Assembly (NCBI GenBank): GCA_017937125.1 | Contig: JAGBEH010000001.1 | Location: 310,001-374,000, forward strand | DNA length: 64,000 nt | Reading direction: 5' to 3' | Origin: Alistipes sp. | Lineage (GTDB): Bacteria > Bacteroidota > Bacteroidia > Bacteroidales > Rikenellaceae | Program-made: the position numbers and the translations under genes | Part shown: positions 35,121 to 44,817 of the stretch, in pieces | Position numbering within the stretch: position 1 is the stretch's first letter | Layout: the number at the start of each line of letters is the position of its first letter | The notes under the pieces: generated by a model | The model's database searches: none | Seen by the model: only the letters and a program-made list of their open reading frames with translations | What the model was told of the DNA's origin: nothing

Positions 35121-36965
35121 CTACTTTTTGATTGTCGTCTCGATAAGCGAGATTATGTTTATACCCTCGGCGTAAACCTCGTTCATACGCGTGGATGCCG
35201 CAGGAGCGTATTGCGCTTCGTCGCATTGCGAAATTATCGAGGTGAAACGTTGCGCATTCTCGGACGAGATTCCGCGTTTTATCAGCTCCTCGCGTACGTT
35301 CTCTTTCGTGAGATTGGCCACGGGGATGTTGAATTTGTCGCTCATATATCCCCACAGAGCTTTGAGCATCTCCTCGTAGAATGCGTGCCTGTCGTTCTGC
35401 TTCATATGTTTTTCGGCAGCGCGGAAACGCTGTACGGCTATTTTGTTGGCCCGCTTGCCGCGTATGGAGACGATGTTTTTACGGTCGCGCATACGCTTGG
35501 AAATAAGGCCGAAAGCGATGGCCGCAAGACCGAATATGCCGAATACCGACAGAAAATAGGCTCCGCTGAAGATCGCGGGTTTTTCCTGCGTCCGCAACGA
35601 CGGCTTGCCTAACTTGATGAAACGTATGTCGTTTCCCAGCAACCGCACGTCCTCTTTCGAGACGGACGAGACTATCTGCGGGGATCCGCCGCTGGTGTCG
35701 GGCGTAATGTCGAGCATATAGGCTTGCGATTCCAGTTTTTCATAACGCCCGCGTTCGGGGTCGAAGTAGGAGAACTCCACGGGCGGTATGGTGTACTCGC
35801 CCTCGGCGCGCGCTATGAACGGATATTCGAACCGACGGTATCCCGTGGTCCCGCTTCCCGTGGATTTGAACGATTCGGAGGTCTTGACCTGATATTGTTC
35901 GAACGACGACGGCAGCGGAAGCGTCGGCGGCTGTATGAACGCGAGGTTGCCCGATCCGGTTATCCTTACCGTATATGTCGATGCCGAGTTGGCGGCGAGC
36001 GAGGAGGTTGCCGGCGAGGCGTCCATCGTGAACCTGCCGACCGCGCCCGTGAAACTTGCGGGCGCCCCTGCGGGGAAGTCCTTGACATTTACCGTTATAC
36101 GCGGCGTATGCAATTCGCGGCGGACATTGTATATTTCGCGACCTCCGCCGAAGAACGGGTCGAAATTGTCGTTGTTTTGTATTATCACCTGCACTATGGC
36201 CGTCAGATCGACGGGATCGATGGTCAGCGTTCCCGACTGCTGCGGGTAGAGCAGATATTCGATCAGCGTGTAAACTTCGTAGACCTTGCCGTTGTACGTC
36301 TCGCGGCGAGGCGTATTGTCGGCTTCGAGCTGCTGCGTCCAGAAGCCGTTGAACGACGGCATCTTCTGCACGCTGTAGTCGGCCAGACTTACGCGGTTGT
36401 AGAGTTTCAGCGCGGCGCGTATAGGTTCGCCCTTGAAGACGGTAGTGCGCGAGAGGTTCAGACGCAGCAAGAGGTCGTCTTTGGCGATCTGCCCCTGTGC
36501 CTGCGCCTCTATCGACGAATCGTCGCGCGATTCCTGCCGACTGCCTGCCGCACTCTGTTGCTGCGCACCGCCCTCCTTGACCTCTATTTGCGTGGGAGAT
36601 GTCGAGTAGCGCTTGCCGTCTGCCTCTATCGCCGCCGCACCTATGGTGAAGGTGCCGCTCTTTTGCGGCAGCAGGACGTAGGTTATGGTGTAGCTTACGC
36701 TCTTGTTCATCTTGCCGTTGATGAACTGTACGGACGACCCGCGCGACGTGGCGGGGCCTGCCAGAACATCGAAGTCGGTGAAATCGGGAGCCGAGAACGA
36801 CTCCTTGTCGGGTATGGCGTTCAGGGCGAACTCCACCTTGAACGCTTCGCCCGCCGCGACTATCATCGGCGCATTGACCTCGAAAGTCACCTTTTCGTCG
36901 GCGAATGCCGCGACGCTTGCGCAAAGCGTCGCCAAAATAACGATTATTCTCTTGAAATTAAGCAT
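35121..36965 (-). CDS. BatD-like aerotolerance protein
   Basis: A 614-aa envelope protein with a signal peptide (MLNFKRIIVILATLCASVAAFA), repeated beta-rich domains (TFEVNAPMIVAAGEAFKVEF, FKGEPIRAALKLYNR), one membrane segment near 470-490, and a helical cytoplasmic tail (ALWGYMSDKFNIPVANLTKENVREEL). These match BatD, which is involved in oxygen tolerance in Bacteroides fragilis by genetics. Immediately upstream lies the fumarase gene, so the bat genes are separated from batABC. Confidence 0.85.
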   Translation of the reverse strand: MLNFKRIIVILATLCASVAAFADEKVTFEVNAPMIVAAGEAFKVEFALNAIPDKESFSAPDFTDFDVLAGPATSRGSSVQFINGKMNKSVSYTITYVLLPQKSGTFTIGAAAIEADGKRYSTSPTQIEVKEGGAQQQSAAGSRQESRDDSSIEAQAQGQIAKDDLLLRLNLSRTTVFKGEPIRAALKLYNRVSLADYSVQKMPSFNGFWTQQLEADNTPRRETYNGKVYEVYTLIEYLLYPQQSGTLTIDPVDLTAIVQVIIQNNDNFDPFFGGGREIYNVRRELHTPRITVNVKDFPAGAPASFTGAVGRFTMDASPATSSLAANSASTYTVRITGSGNLAFIQPPTLPLPSSFEQYQVKTSESFKSTGSGTTGYRRFEYPFIARAEGEYTIPPVEFSYFDPERGRYEKLESQAYMLDITPDTSGGSPQIVSSVSKEDVRLLGNDIRFIKLGKPSLRTQEKPAIFSGAYFLSVFGIFGLAAIAFGLISKRMRDRKNIVSIRGKRANKIAVQRFRAAEKHMKQNDRHAFYEEMLKALWGYMSDKFNIPVANLTKENVREELIKRGISSENAQRFTSIISQCDEAQYAPAASTRMNEVYAEGINIISLIETTIKK

Positions 36966-37024
36966 TTTTCGTTGTCATTTCCAACTCAACGTAAAAACTC
37001 GGTTTTTATTGTCGTACAGGCAAA

Positions 37025-37055
37025 GGCGGCGTACACCTGGAAAATGTACGCCGCC
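37025..37055 (-). terminator. Terminator of the fumarase gene
   Basis: GGCGGCGTACA and TGTACGCCGCC flank a 9-base loop just after the fumarase stop; the minus strand then reads toward TTTGCC and GACAAT. Confidence 0.75.
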
Positions 37056-37063
37056 GATAGCCG

Positions 37064-38674
37064 TCAGTGCTTGAAGTCGGCGAAGAAGTCGTTGCCCTTG
37101 TCGTCCACGATGATGAACGCGGGGAAGTTCTCGACGTAAATCTTGCGCACGGCCTCCATTCCGAGCTCGGGGAAATCGATTACCTCGACGCTCTTTATCG
37201 AGTTCTTCGCGAGAATTGCGGCGGGGCCTCCTATCGAACCGAGGTAGAAACCTCCGTTTGCCTTGCAGGCGTCGGTTACCTCCTGCGAGCGGTTGCCTTT
37301 GGCCACCATTACCAGCGAGCCGCCGTTCTTCTGGAACAGATCGACGTACGGGTCCATACGTCCTGCCGTCGTGGGACCGAAAGAGCCCGATGCCATTCCG
37401 CTCGGCGTCTTGGCGGGACCTGCGTAATATACGGGATGCTTCTTGAAATATTCGGGCATAGGCTTGCCTTCGTCGAGCATTTTCTTTATGCGGGCGTGGG
37501 CGATGTCGCGTGCCACGATAAGCGTTCCCTTCAGATTGAGACGCGTCTTTATGGGGTATTTCGTCAATATCGCGCGCACCTTGTCCATACCCTCGTCCAG
37601 ATCGATGTCCACTGCGGGCGACATTGCGGGCGCCTCTTTCGGAAGGAAGCGCGCGGGGTTCTTTTCGAGTTGTTCGAGGAATATGCCGTCGGGCGTGATC
37701 TTGGCCTTGATATTGCGGTCGGCCGAGCAGCTTACGCCTATGGCTACGGGGCAGGATGCGGCGTGACGCGGTGCGCGGATGACACGCACGTCGTGTACGA
37801 GATACTTGCCGCCGAACTGGGCGCCGATGCCCATCTCCTGACATATCTTCTGTATCTTGGCCTCCCATTCCAGATCGCGGAAACAGCGTCCGCCCTCGTT
37901 GCCCGACGTGGGCAGGTGGTCGAGGTATCCCGCCGAAGCCTTCTTGACCGTCGCGAGACACATCTCGGCCGACGTTCCGCCTATGCAGACCGCGAGGTGG
38001 TAGGGCGGGCAGGCCGACGTTCCGAGATCCTTGATATGCTCCTTGAAGAACTTGGTGAGCGACTCCTCGTTAAGCAGGGCTTTGGTCTGCTGGTAGAGGA
38101 ACGTCTTGTTCGCAGAACCGCCGCCTTTGGTGATGAAGAGGAACTTGTACTCGTTGCCTTCGGTGGCGTAGAGGTCTATCTGTGCGGGCAGGTTCGTGCC
38201 CGAGTTATGCTCGTCGGTCATCGTTATGGGCACCACCTGCGAGTAGCGGAGGTTGCGGTCCCTGTAGGTTTCATATACGCCGCGTGCGATGCACTCGGCA
38301 TCGTCCGCTCCCGTGTATACGTCCTCGCCCTTCTTGCCTATGCAGATGGCCGTACCCGTATCCTGACACGTCGGCAACTCGCCTTCGGCCGCCACGCACT
38401 GGTTGAGCAGCATCGTATATGCCACGAACTTGTCGTTGTCGGTAGCTTCGGGGTCGTCCAGAATGTTGCGCAGCTTCTGGAGATGCGACGCACGGAGATA
38501 GAACGATACGTCGGCATATGCCTCTTTGGAAAGCAGCTCCAGACCTTTGGGGTCTATCTTGAGAATTTTGCGGCCGTCGCATTCGACGACTTTCACGTAG
38601 TCTTTCGTGAGCAGACGGTACTCCGTCGTCTCCTTTTCGATAGGGAACGGTTCCTGATAGATGAATTCAGCCAT
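37064..38674 (-). CDS. Fumarate hydratase, class I (iron-sulfur)
   Basis: A 536-aa oxygen-sensitive [4Fe-4S] fumarase that interconverts fumarate and malate. Cluster cysteines are expected in [27 protein letters not shown] and [13 protein letters not shown]. The C-terminal beta domain has the STTAGRM-type signature as [14 protein letters not shown]. Length fits the single-chain FumA/B type. A minus-strand TAAATTTG box (complement of 38737-38744) lies about 63 bases before the ATG. It serves the reductive branch to succinate in anaerobes. Confidence 0.95.
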   Translation of the reverse strand: MAEFIYQEPFPIEKETTEYRLLTKDYVKVVECDGRKILKIDPKGLELLSKEAYADVSFYLRASHLQKLRNILDDPEATDNDKFVAYTMLLNQCVAAEGELPTCQDTGTAICIGKKGEDVYTGADDAECIARGVYETYRDRNLRYSQVVPITMTDEHNSGTNLPAQIDLYATEGNEYKFLFITKGGGSANKTFLYQQTKALLNEESLTKFFKEHIKDLGTSACPPYHLAVCIGGTSAEMCLATVKKASAGYLDHLPTSGNEGGRCFRDLEWEAKIQKICQEMGIGAQFGGKYLVHDVRVIRAPRHAASCPVAIGVSCSADRNIKAKITPDGIFLEQLEKNPARFLPKEAPAMSPAVDIDLDEGMDKVRAILTKYPIKTRLNLKGTLIVARDIAHARIKKMLDEGKPMPEYFKKHPVYYAGPAKTPSGMASGSFGPTTAGRMDPYVDLFQKNGGSLVMVAKGNRSQEVTDACKANGGFYLGSIGGPAAILAKNSIKSVEVIDFPELGMEAVRKIYVENFPAFIIVDDKGNDFFADFKH

Positions 38675-38824
38675 TGTTTTTGTCTTTATTAGTTAGCGGC
38701 GGACAGGGTGTTCCGCCTTCGTTTTTTCCTGTCCCGCAAATTTAGTAAAAAAAGCGGAGAGCGATAAGGCGTCGTACGCGATTTTTTCGTATCTTCGCAA
38801 AAAACTAACCGAATGTATCTCGAA

Positions 38825-41059
38825 ATGAAAAAAATCTGTCTGCTCTTGGCCTTTACGGCATTTTCTTTAGCGGCTGTTTCCGCTGCGAAAAAACAGGCGG
38901 CACGCCCGCTCGATATAGACCGCACGCCGCGCCTTATCGAAATCGCCACCGATAATACCGAATTGATACTTAAAGTCAATTCCGACGGCGAAGTGCTGTT
39001 CGGATACTACGGCAGGCCCGTTTCCGACCCGTCGCCGCTCACGGAGAAGAAGAACTACAAACGTGCCGACCTCGGGACCGAACCGCAGGCCTATTCCGTG
39101 CAGGGCGGCCGCGAGGTTCGCGAGGCGGCTTTGGCCGTAACGCACTCCGACGGCGATCTGAATACGCAGCTGCGCTATGTCTCGCACAAAACGGAGCGGA
39201 AGGACGGCGCGACGGTTACGACCGTGCAGCTTGCCGACCTCAAACACCCGTTCGACGTGCGTCTCGTTTACGAGGCGTATCCCGCCGAAGACGTTATCGT
39301 GGCCCATACGGAGATTACCAACCGCGAGAGTGACCCCGTCATCCTCCGCAACTACTACAGCGTCAATCTTACGGCTTTCGCCGACCGCTATTTCCTGAAC
39401 TATTTCTACGGCGAGTGGGCCAAGGAGATGACTATGGCTGAGATAGAACTCACGCACGGTATCAAGAAAGTCAGCTCGCTCAAGCACGTGCGCGCCGTAC
39501 ATTGCGAGAACCCGAGTTTCATCCTTTCGCTCGATGCTCCGCTCGCCGAGAAGAGCGGCGATGTCATAGCGGGAGCTCTGGCGTGGACGGGCAATTTCGA
39601 TTTGAGTTTCGAGGTCGATGACCTCGACATTCTCGCCGTTCGTGCGGGTATCAATCCTTATTCGGCCGAATATCCGCTCGCATCGGGCGAGACGTTCTCG
39701 ACGCCGAATGCCATCCTTACCTTCTCGTCCGAAGGTGCGGGGCGTGCGTCGCGCAACCTGCACGACTGGGCGCGCAACCGTAACGGAGTGTATAAGCCCG
39801 AAGTCGTCTGCCCGACCTTGCTGAACAGTTGGGAGGGAGCATATTTCAAGTTTGATGCGGCCGTCCTGAAGAAGATGATCGACGATGCGGCCGATATGGG
39901 TCTGGAGATGTTCGTGCTGGACGACGGCTGGTTCGGCAACGAGTTCCCGCGCAACTCGTCGAAAGCGGGTTTGGGCGACTGGCAGGTGAACGAGAAGAAA
40001 TTGCCCGCAGGCATCGACGACATAGCTTCGTACGCCGTCTCCAAAGGGTTGAAATTCGGTATATGGATCGAACCCGAAATGGTCAATCCCCAAAGCGTGC
40101 TTGCGCGCGAACATCCCGAATGGGTCGTAGGCAATAACGGCCGCGAACAGACGACTATGCGCCAGCAGTGGCTGCTCGATCTGACCAACCCCGAAGTGCA
40201 GGATTTCGTCTTCGGCGTCTTCGACAACACGATGAAGCTGTCGCCCCATATATCTTATATAAAGTGGGATGCCAACCGCCACGTCGAGAATGTCGGCTCG
40301 TCCTATCTCGACGGCAGGTCGCAGAGCGCGTTTTGGGTCAAGTACACCGAAGGGCTTTACAAGGTTTACGAACGTATCCGCAAGGCGTATCCCGACGTTA
40401 TGATACAGGCCTGCGCTTCGGGCGGCGGCCGTGTGGAGTACGGCGCTCTGAAGTACCACGACGAGGCGTGGACGAGCGACAATACCGATGCCCTGTCGCG
40501 AATATTCATCCAGTACGGTATGAGCCATATATATCCTGCCGTAGCGATGGGGTCGCACGTTTCGGCCGTGCCCAATCACCAGACGGCGGCCGTTACGCCG
40601 CTGAAGTTCCGCTTCGACGTGGCGATGAGCGGGCGCCTGGGTATGGAGTTGCAGCCCAAAGATCTGTCGGACGGGGAGAAGGAGTTCTCGCGCCGCGCCA
40701 TCGCCGACTACAAGCGCCTGCGCCCGACGATTATGTACGGCGATCTCTATCGCCTGCGTTCTCCGTACGATGCCAAAGGCTACGCTTCGTCGATGTATGT
40801 GTCGAAGGACAAGAAGCGTGCGGTGCTCTTCGCATATTGTTTCAAGTATCAGGGCGGTTACCGTGCCTGCCGATTGAAACTCGACGGTCTGGACGCTTCG
40901 AAACGCTATCGCCTGAAGGAGATAAACGTTCAGAACAAACCGATATTCTGGGGCGAGGGCAAGGCGTTCGGCGGCGATTATCTGATGAACGAGGGTATAG
41001 AAATCCCGTTGAAAAAGCTCTTCTCGAGTGCCGTTTTCGAAATAGAGGAGGTGAAATAA
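38825..41059 (+). CDS. GH36 alpha-galactosidase, exported
   Basis: A 744-aa glycosidase with a signal peptide (MKKICLLLAFTAFSLAAVSA). The catalytic region has IKWDANRHVE (nucleophile aspartate) and WTSDNTDAL (acid/base), plus CASGGGRVEYG, all typical of GH36. ATG 38825 is chosen since the TATCTTCG box at 38790-38797 puts the transcript start only about 9 bases before the upstream ATG 38813. It would release galactose from raffinose-type or galactomannan substrates. Confidence 0.9.
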   Translation: MKKICLLLAFTAFSLAAVSAAKKQAARPLDIDRTPRLIEIATDNTELILKVNSDGEVLFGYYGRPVSDPSPLTEKKNYKRADLGTEPQAYSVQGGREVREAALAVTHSDGDLNTQLRYVSHKTERKDGATVTTVQLADLKHPFDVRLVYEAYPAEDVIVAHTEITNRESDPVILRNYYSVNLTAFADRYFLNYFYGEWAKEMTMAEIELTHGIKKVSSLKHVRAVHCENPSFILSLDAPLAEKSGDVIAGALAWTGNFDLSFEVDDLDILAVRAGINPYSAEYPLASGETFSTPNAILTFSSEGAGRASRNLHDWARNRNGVYKPEVVCPTLLNSWEGAYFKFDAAVLKKMIDDAADMGLEMFVLDDGWFGNEFPRNSSKAGLGDWQVNEKKLPAGIDDIASYAVSKGLKFGIWIEPEMVNPQSVLAREHPEWVVGNNGREQTTMRQQWLLDLTNPEVQDFVFGVFDNTMKLSPHISYIKWDANRHVENVGSSYLDGRSQSAFWVKYTEGLYKVYERIRKAYPDVMIQACASGGGRVEYGALKYHDEAWTSDNTDALSRIFIQYGMSHIYPAVAMGSHVSAVPNHQTAAVTPLKFRFDVAMSGRLGMELQPKDLSDGEKEFSRRAIADYKRLRPTIMYGDLYRLRSPYDAKGYASSMYVSKDKKRAVLFAYCFKYQGGYRACRLKLDGLDASKRYRLKEINVQNKPIFWGEGKAFGGDYLMNEGIEIPLKKLFSSAVFEIEEVK

Positions 41060-41078
41060 CCGTGTATAGTCATATTTT

Positions 41079-41990
41079 ATGAAACGATTTTTGATGCTTT
41101 TATTCTGTGCGGTGCTGCTGTGGCCGACGACTGTCGCGGCGCAGACGCAATCGGAGGCGGCGGCATACCGGCAGTTCAGAAACAACCCGTCGGTGGTGTC
41201 GGGAGAAGCGTTTCTCAACGAGTACCCTGACGGCAAGTATGCCGACAAGGTGTCGGATGAGGTGTGCCGTATGCTGAGCGACGGGCTGAATGCCTTCTCC
41301 GTGCAGACCGATTATGACAACGCCCTCAAGTATGCGCGCTCCACGCAGATGCGCCGTTATGCCGAATCCAAGATCTCGGATGCGGGCAAGGCACAGAAAA
41401 AGATGATGAAGGAGTACGATGCACGCCGTCGCGGCTCTCGATACGATACGCAAAGCAGCGGCAACGATACGGCCGTTTCGAAACGCCGTCCGTCGGGTGC
41501 GGGCGTCTTCGCGCTGGGCGCGAGCTTTCTGATGGATTACGGCACCGACGACGTGTTGGGTTTGGGCGGTATGGTGAATCTGAGATTCGGCAATCCCCAC
41601 AATATCATAAACGGTGTTATCGGTGTGAAATATATGTCGGTATCGTCGTCTTACGACGGCAGTTCCTTTTCGGCCGACCAGCTTTCCGTGCCTTTGACTC
41701 TCAGATTCAATATTCTGCGGGTAAATGTGTTGAGCGCGAGTATGTACATCGGTGCAGGTGCGTCCTACAACTGGAATATGTCGGTGAGCACGCCGTCGGA
41801 ATCGCATACGGACATCGACAGGTCGTTGGTGAACAGCAATACTTATTCGGCGTTGGGGCAGGTGGGTTTCGGCGGCGGACGTATAGATTTCAACATCTAT
41901 TTCCAGTATGATTTGAAACCTATAGTCGCAGGTTCCGCCAAACAGTTTCGCTGCGGTATGGAGATAGGCTGGTATTTCCTGCGGCGGTAG
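41079..41990 (+). CDS. Outer-membrane beta-barrel protein, hypothetical
   Basis: A 303-aa protein with a signal peptide (MKRFLMLLFCAVLLWPTTVAAQ). Residues 25-120 are helical and charged. From about 140 the alternation of hydrophobic and polar residues (GVFALGASFLMDYG, MVNLRFG, GVIGVKYMSVSSS, RCGMEIGWYFLRR) suggests a membrane barrel. No enzyme motif. It follows the galactosidase gene by 19 bases and may share its transcript. Confidence 0.75.
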   Translation: MKRFLMLLFCAVLLWPTTVAAQTQSEAAAYRQFRNNPSVVSGEAFLNEYPDGKYADKVSDEVCRMLSDGLNAFSVQTDYDNALKYARSTQMRRYAESKISDAGKAQKKMMKEYDARRRGSRYDTQSSGNDTAVSKRRPSGAGVFALGASFLMDYGTDDVLGLGGMVNLRFGNPHNIINGVIGVKYMSVSSSYDGSSFSADQLSVPLTLRFNILRVNVLSASMYIGAGASYNWNMSVSTPSESHTDIDRSLVNSNTYSALGQVGFGGGRIDFNIYFQYDLKPIVAGSAKQFRCGMEIGWYFLRR

Positions 41991-42031
41991 CGGGTGCCTG
42001 AAAATGCCTGCCGTACCGAATCGGTTACCGC

Positions 42032-42070
42032 AAAAAAAGAGTGTCCGAAATTTTCGGACACTCTTTTTTT
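42032..42070. terminator. Strong bidirectional terminator
   Basis: AAAAAAAGAGTGTCCGAAA and its exact reverse complement are separated by one base. T runs on both strands make it a classical intrinsic terminator for the barrel-protein and aldolase genes. Confidence 0.95.
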
Positions 42071-42086
42071 GTCGGTGTCGGCCGAA

Positions 42087-43088
42087 TTATTCGGCTTTGC
42101 CGTCCGAACCGAGAACCTCCTTGATCTTGTGGATGTAGAGTTTCTTCATATTGTCGCGGGCGGGACCGAGATACTTGCGCGGGTCGAACTCTGCGGGCTT
42201 CGTAGCGAATACCTCGCGGATCGCTGCGGTCATAGCCAGACGCGAGTCGGAGTCGATGTTGATTTTGCAGACAGCGCTCTTGGCAGCCTTGCGAAGCTCC
42301 TCTTCGGGAATGCCTACGGCAGCCTTCAGCGCACCTCCGTACTTGTTGATGGTGTCTACCTCCTCTTGGGGAACCGACGACGAACCGTGAAGCACGATGG
42401 GGAATCCGGGGAGTTCCTTCTCGATTGCGGCCAATACGTCGAATGCCAACGGCGGCGGAACCAGACGTCCCGTCTTGGGATCTACCGTGCACTGCTCGGG
42501 AGTGAACTTGTAAGCTCCGTGCGACGTACCTATCGATATCGCCAGCGAGTCTACGCCCGTCTTGGTAACGAAATCCACGACCTCCTCGGGTTTGGTGTAG
42601 TGGCTCTCTTCGGCAGCCACCTCGTCCTCTACGCCTGCCAGCACGCCGAGCTCGCCCTCTACGGTAACGTCGTACTTGTGTGCATACTCCACGACTTTCT
42701 TGGTCAGGGCGACATTCTCGTCATAGGGAAGCGACGAGCCGTCGATCATTACCGACGAGAAGCCCATATCGACGCAGCTCTTGCAGAGCTCGAAGCTGTC
42801 GCCGTGGTCGAGGTGCAGGACGATCTGGGGTTTCTCCCAGCCGAGTTCCTTCGCATACTCTACGGCGCCTTCCGCCATATAACGCAACAGGGTTTGGTTG
42901 GCGTAGTTGCGCGCACCCTTCGAAACCTGAAGGATTACGGGCGATTTAGTCTCCGCCGAAGCCATAATGATGGCCTGCAACTGCTCCATATTGTTGAAGT
43001 TGAATGCCGGAATGGCATAGCCTCCTTTAACGGCCTTTGCGAACATCTCGCGGGTGTTTACCAGGCCCAATTCTTTGTAAGATACCAT
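42087..43088 (-). CDS. fba: Fructose-bisphosphate aldolase, class II
   Basis: A 333-aa zinc aldolase that splits fructose-1,6-bisphosphate in glycolysis. Zinc and catalytic residues are seen in LHLDHGDSFE, TVEGELGVLAGVED and SIGTSHGAYKF, and the phosphate site in VLHGSSSVP and CKINIDSDSR. A minus-strand TATCTTTG box (complement of 43143-43150) lies 55 bases upstream of the ATG. Confidence 0.96.
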   Translation of the reverse strand: MVSYKELGLVNTREMFAKAVKGGYAIPAFNFNNMEQLQAIIMASAETKSPVILQVSKGARNYANQTLLRYMAEGAVEYAKELGWEKPQIVLHLDHGDSFELCKSCVDMGFSSVMIDGSSLPYDENVALTKKVVEYAHKYDVTVEGELGVLAGVEDEVAAEESHYTKPEEVVDFVTKTGVDSLAISIGTSHGAYKFTPEQCTVDPKTGRLVPPPLAFDVLAAIEKELPGFPIVLHGSSSVPQEEVDTINKYGGALKAAVGIPEEELRKAAKSAVCKINIDSDSRLAMTAAIREVFATKPAEFDPRKYLGPARDNMKKLYIHKIKEVLGSDGKAE

Positions 43089-43198
43089 AATACAGGTGTT
43101 TTATAAGTTGTTGACGTTTATGTCCGTTTTTTTTGAGCGATGCAAAGATATGAAAACTTTTCGATAAGTTCGTCCGTTCACCTCTTTTCACCTGCAAA

Positions 43199-44557
43199 TT
43201 ACAGACTAAATAGCCCTGAATTGTACAGAAAAATCATCAATAACAGCAAGGGACATACGTATCGCAACAAAATCACGAACGCGCGATACATCCCGAATTT
43301 GAGTTTGCCGCGATTGGTTATTTCGTCGTGCAGGACGGTTCCGTTCATTTTCCAGCCGACGAACAGCGATGTGAACAGCCCTCCGAGCGGCAACATAATA
43401 TTGGCCGTCAGCAGGTCGAGAGCGTCGAACAGCGTCGATCCGCATATCGTGTATTCGCGCCATATACCGAGCGACAGCGACGCGACGCAGGCGAGCAGTG
43501 CGGTCGCGAGCGTGGCTGCCCGTGCAGCGTTTTTACGCGAAAGATGCCACTCTTCGTGAACGTAGGCAGTGAGCACCTCGTGCAACGATATCGTCGATGT
43601 AAGGGCAGCGAGTACCAACAGCAAAAAGAATATGGCTGACCATACTGCACCCAAGGACATAGTGTTGAATATGCTCGGCAGCGTGATGAATACGAGCGAC
43701 GGACCTGCTGCGGGGGCTATGCCCGCACTGAAAACGGCGGGAAATATGACGGTTCCCGCCAGAACGGCCACCACCGAGTCGAGCAGCGTAACGTTGAGGG
43801 CCGTAGTACGCAGGTCGGTGTCGTCCTTGAAATAGGATGCGTATGTAATCATACATCCCAAACTTATCGACAACGAGAAAAATGCCTGCCCCAAAGCGTC
43901 GAGGAACGTTCCGGCCGTAACTTTCGAGAAGTCCGGACGGAAGAAGAATTTCAGACCTTCTATGCCGTCGGGCAGGGTTATCGATCTTATCGACAAGACT
44001 ATCAATATTATGAACAGCAGCGGCATCAACATCTTAGCCGATCGTTCGATGCCTTTCTGTACGCCCATTACGATAACAGTGTGCGTCAGCAGTACGAAAA
44101 TCAGGGTATAGATTATCGGGCGTACGGGGTGGAGCATAAAGGCGTCGAACCGCTCTGCGTTTATGGTAGAAGATGTGTATTCGGCGATGTCGCCCGTAAC
44201 CGAGGTTATGAAGTATTCCAACGTCCAGCCCGATACTACGAAATAGAACCCGAGAATGAGAAACGATGCCGCGACGCTGTTATAGCCGATTATCGACCAG
44301 CCTTTCGACTTTTCGGCTATGGATTTGTAGGCGCCTACGGAATTGCGGCGCGAATTACGTCCGATAGCGAATTCGGCCAGCAGTACCGGTAACCCCAACA
44401 GCAATATGCAACCGATGTAAATCAAAAGGAATGCTCCGCCTCCGTTTTCGCCTGCGACGTACGGAAATCGCCAGATATTGCCCAATCCGACAGCGCTGCC
44501 CGCCGCGACGAGTATCGCACTGAGACGGCTGCCAAAAGTAGCTCTGCCGTTTTTCAT
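43199..44557 (-). CDS. Sodium-dependent transporter, SNF/NSS family
   Basis: A 452-aa inner-membrane symporter with about 11-12 helices. The first helix has the family signature SAVGLGNIWRFPY, which forms the sodium and substrate site. Bacterial members usually import amino acids such as tryptophan or tyrosine; the substrate is not visible here. A tRNA-Arg gene lies just upstream on the same strand. Confidence 0.92.
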   Translation of the reverse strand: MKNGRATFGSRLSAILVAAGSAVGLGNIWRFPYVAGENGGGAFLLIYIGCILLLGLPVLLAEFAIGRNSRRNSVGAYKSIAEKSKGWSIIGYNSVAASFLILGFYFVVSGWTLEYFITSVTGDIAEYTSSTINAERFDAFMLHPVRPIIYTLIFVLLTHTVIVMGVQKGIERSAKMLMPLLFIILIVLSIRSITLPDGIEGLKFFFRPDFSKVTAGTFLDALGQAFFSLSISLGCMITYASYFKDDTDLRTTALNVTLLDSVVAVLAGTVIFPAVFSAGIAPAAGPSLVFITLPSIFNTMSLGAVWSAIFFLLLVLAALTSTISLHEVLTAYVHEEWHLSRKNAARAATLATALLACVASLSLGIWREYTICGSTLFDALDLLTANIMLPLGGLFTSLFVGWKMNGTVLHDEITNRGKLKFGMYRAFVILLRYVCPLLLLMIFLYNSGLFSL

Positions 44558-44621
44558 ATTTTTCTCTTAACCTTATTCCCTTCCCGATCGGAAATGAAGT
44601 GAAATTCCGATCGCCATATCG

Positions 44622-44693
44622 TAGCTCCACCGCGACTCGAACGCGAATTTAGGGTTTAGGAAACCCTCGTTCTATCCCTTGAACTATAGAGCC
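44622..44693 (-). tRNA. tRNA-Arg(CCT)
   Basis: The reverse strand folds with acceptor GGCTCTA/TGGAGCT (G-T pair at the end), D stem GTTC/GAAC, anticodon stem AGGGT/ACCCT with loop TTCCTAA (anticodon CCT) and a T arm with TTCGAGT. No encoded CCA is seen. Ends are less sure than the anticodon. Confidence 0.85.
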
Positions 44694-44694
44694 G

Positions 44695-44731
44695 TTTGCG
44701 GTGCATATGTCGCATACGCACCGCAAAGATA
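44695..44731 (-). promoter_or_regulatory. Promoter and leader hairpin of tRNA-Arg
   Basis: A minus-strand TATCTTTG (complement of 44724-44731) lies 31 bases before the tRNA. TTTGCGGTGC and GCACCGCAAA form an inverted repeat around it, one arm touching the promoter box. Confidence 0.6.
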
Positions 44732-44817
44732 ATAAGTTATTCCGAAAAAACGTAAAAACCGCCGATTTTACGTTCCCGCAATCTGTTCCGCAACCTTTGC
44801 GAAGCGGGACAAATCGC

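Noticed and set aside
37067-38692. 541-residue plus-strand frame over fumarase
   Set aside because: Antisense shadow of a conserved enzyme.
38867-41248. 793-residue antisense frame over the GH36 gene
   Set aside because: Opposite a gene with intact catalytic motifs; no recognisable family of its own.
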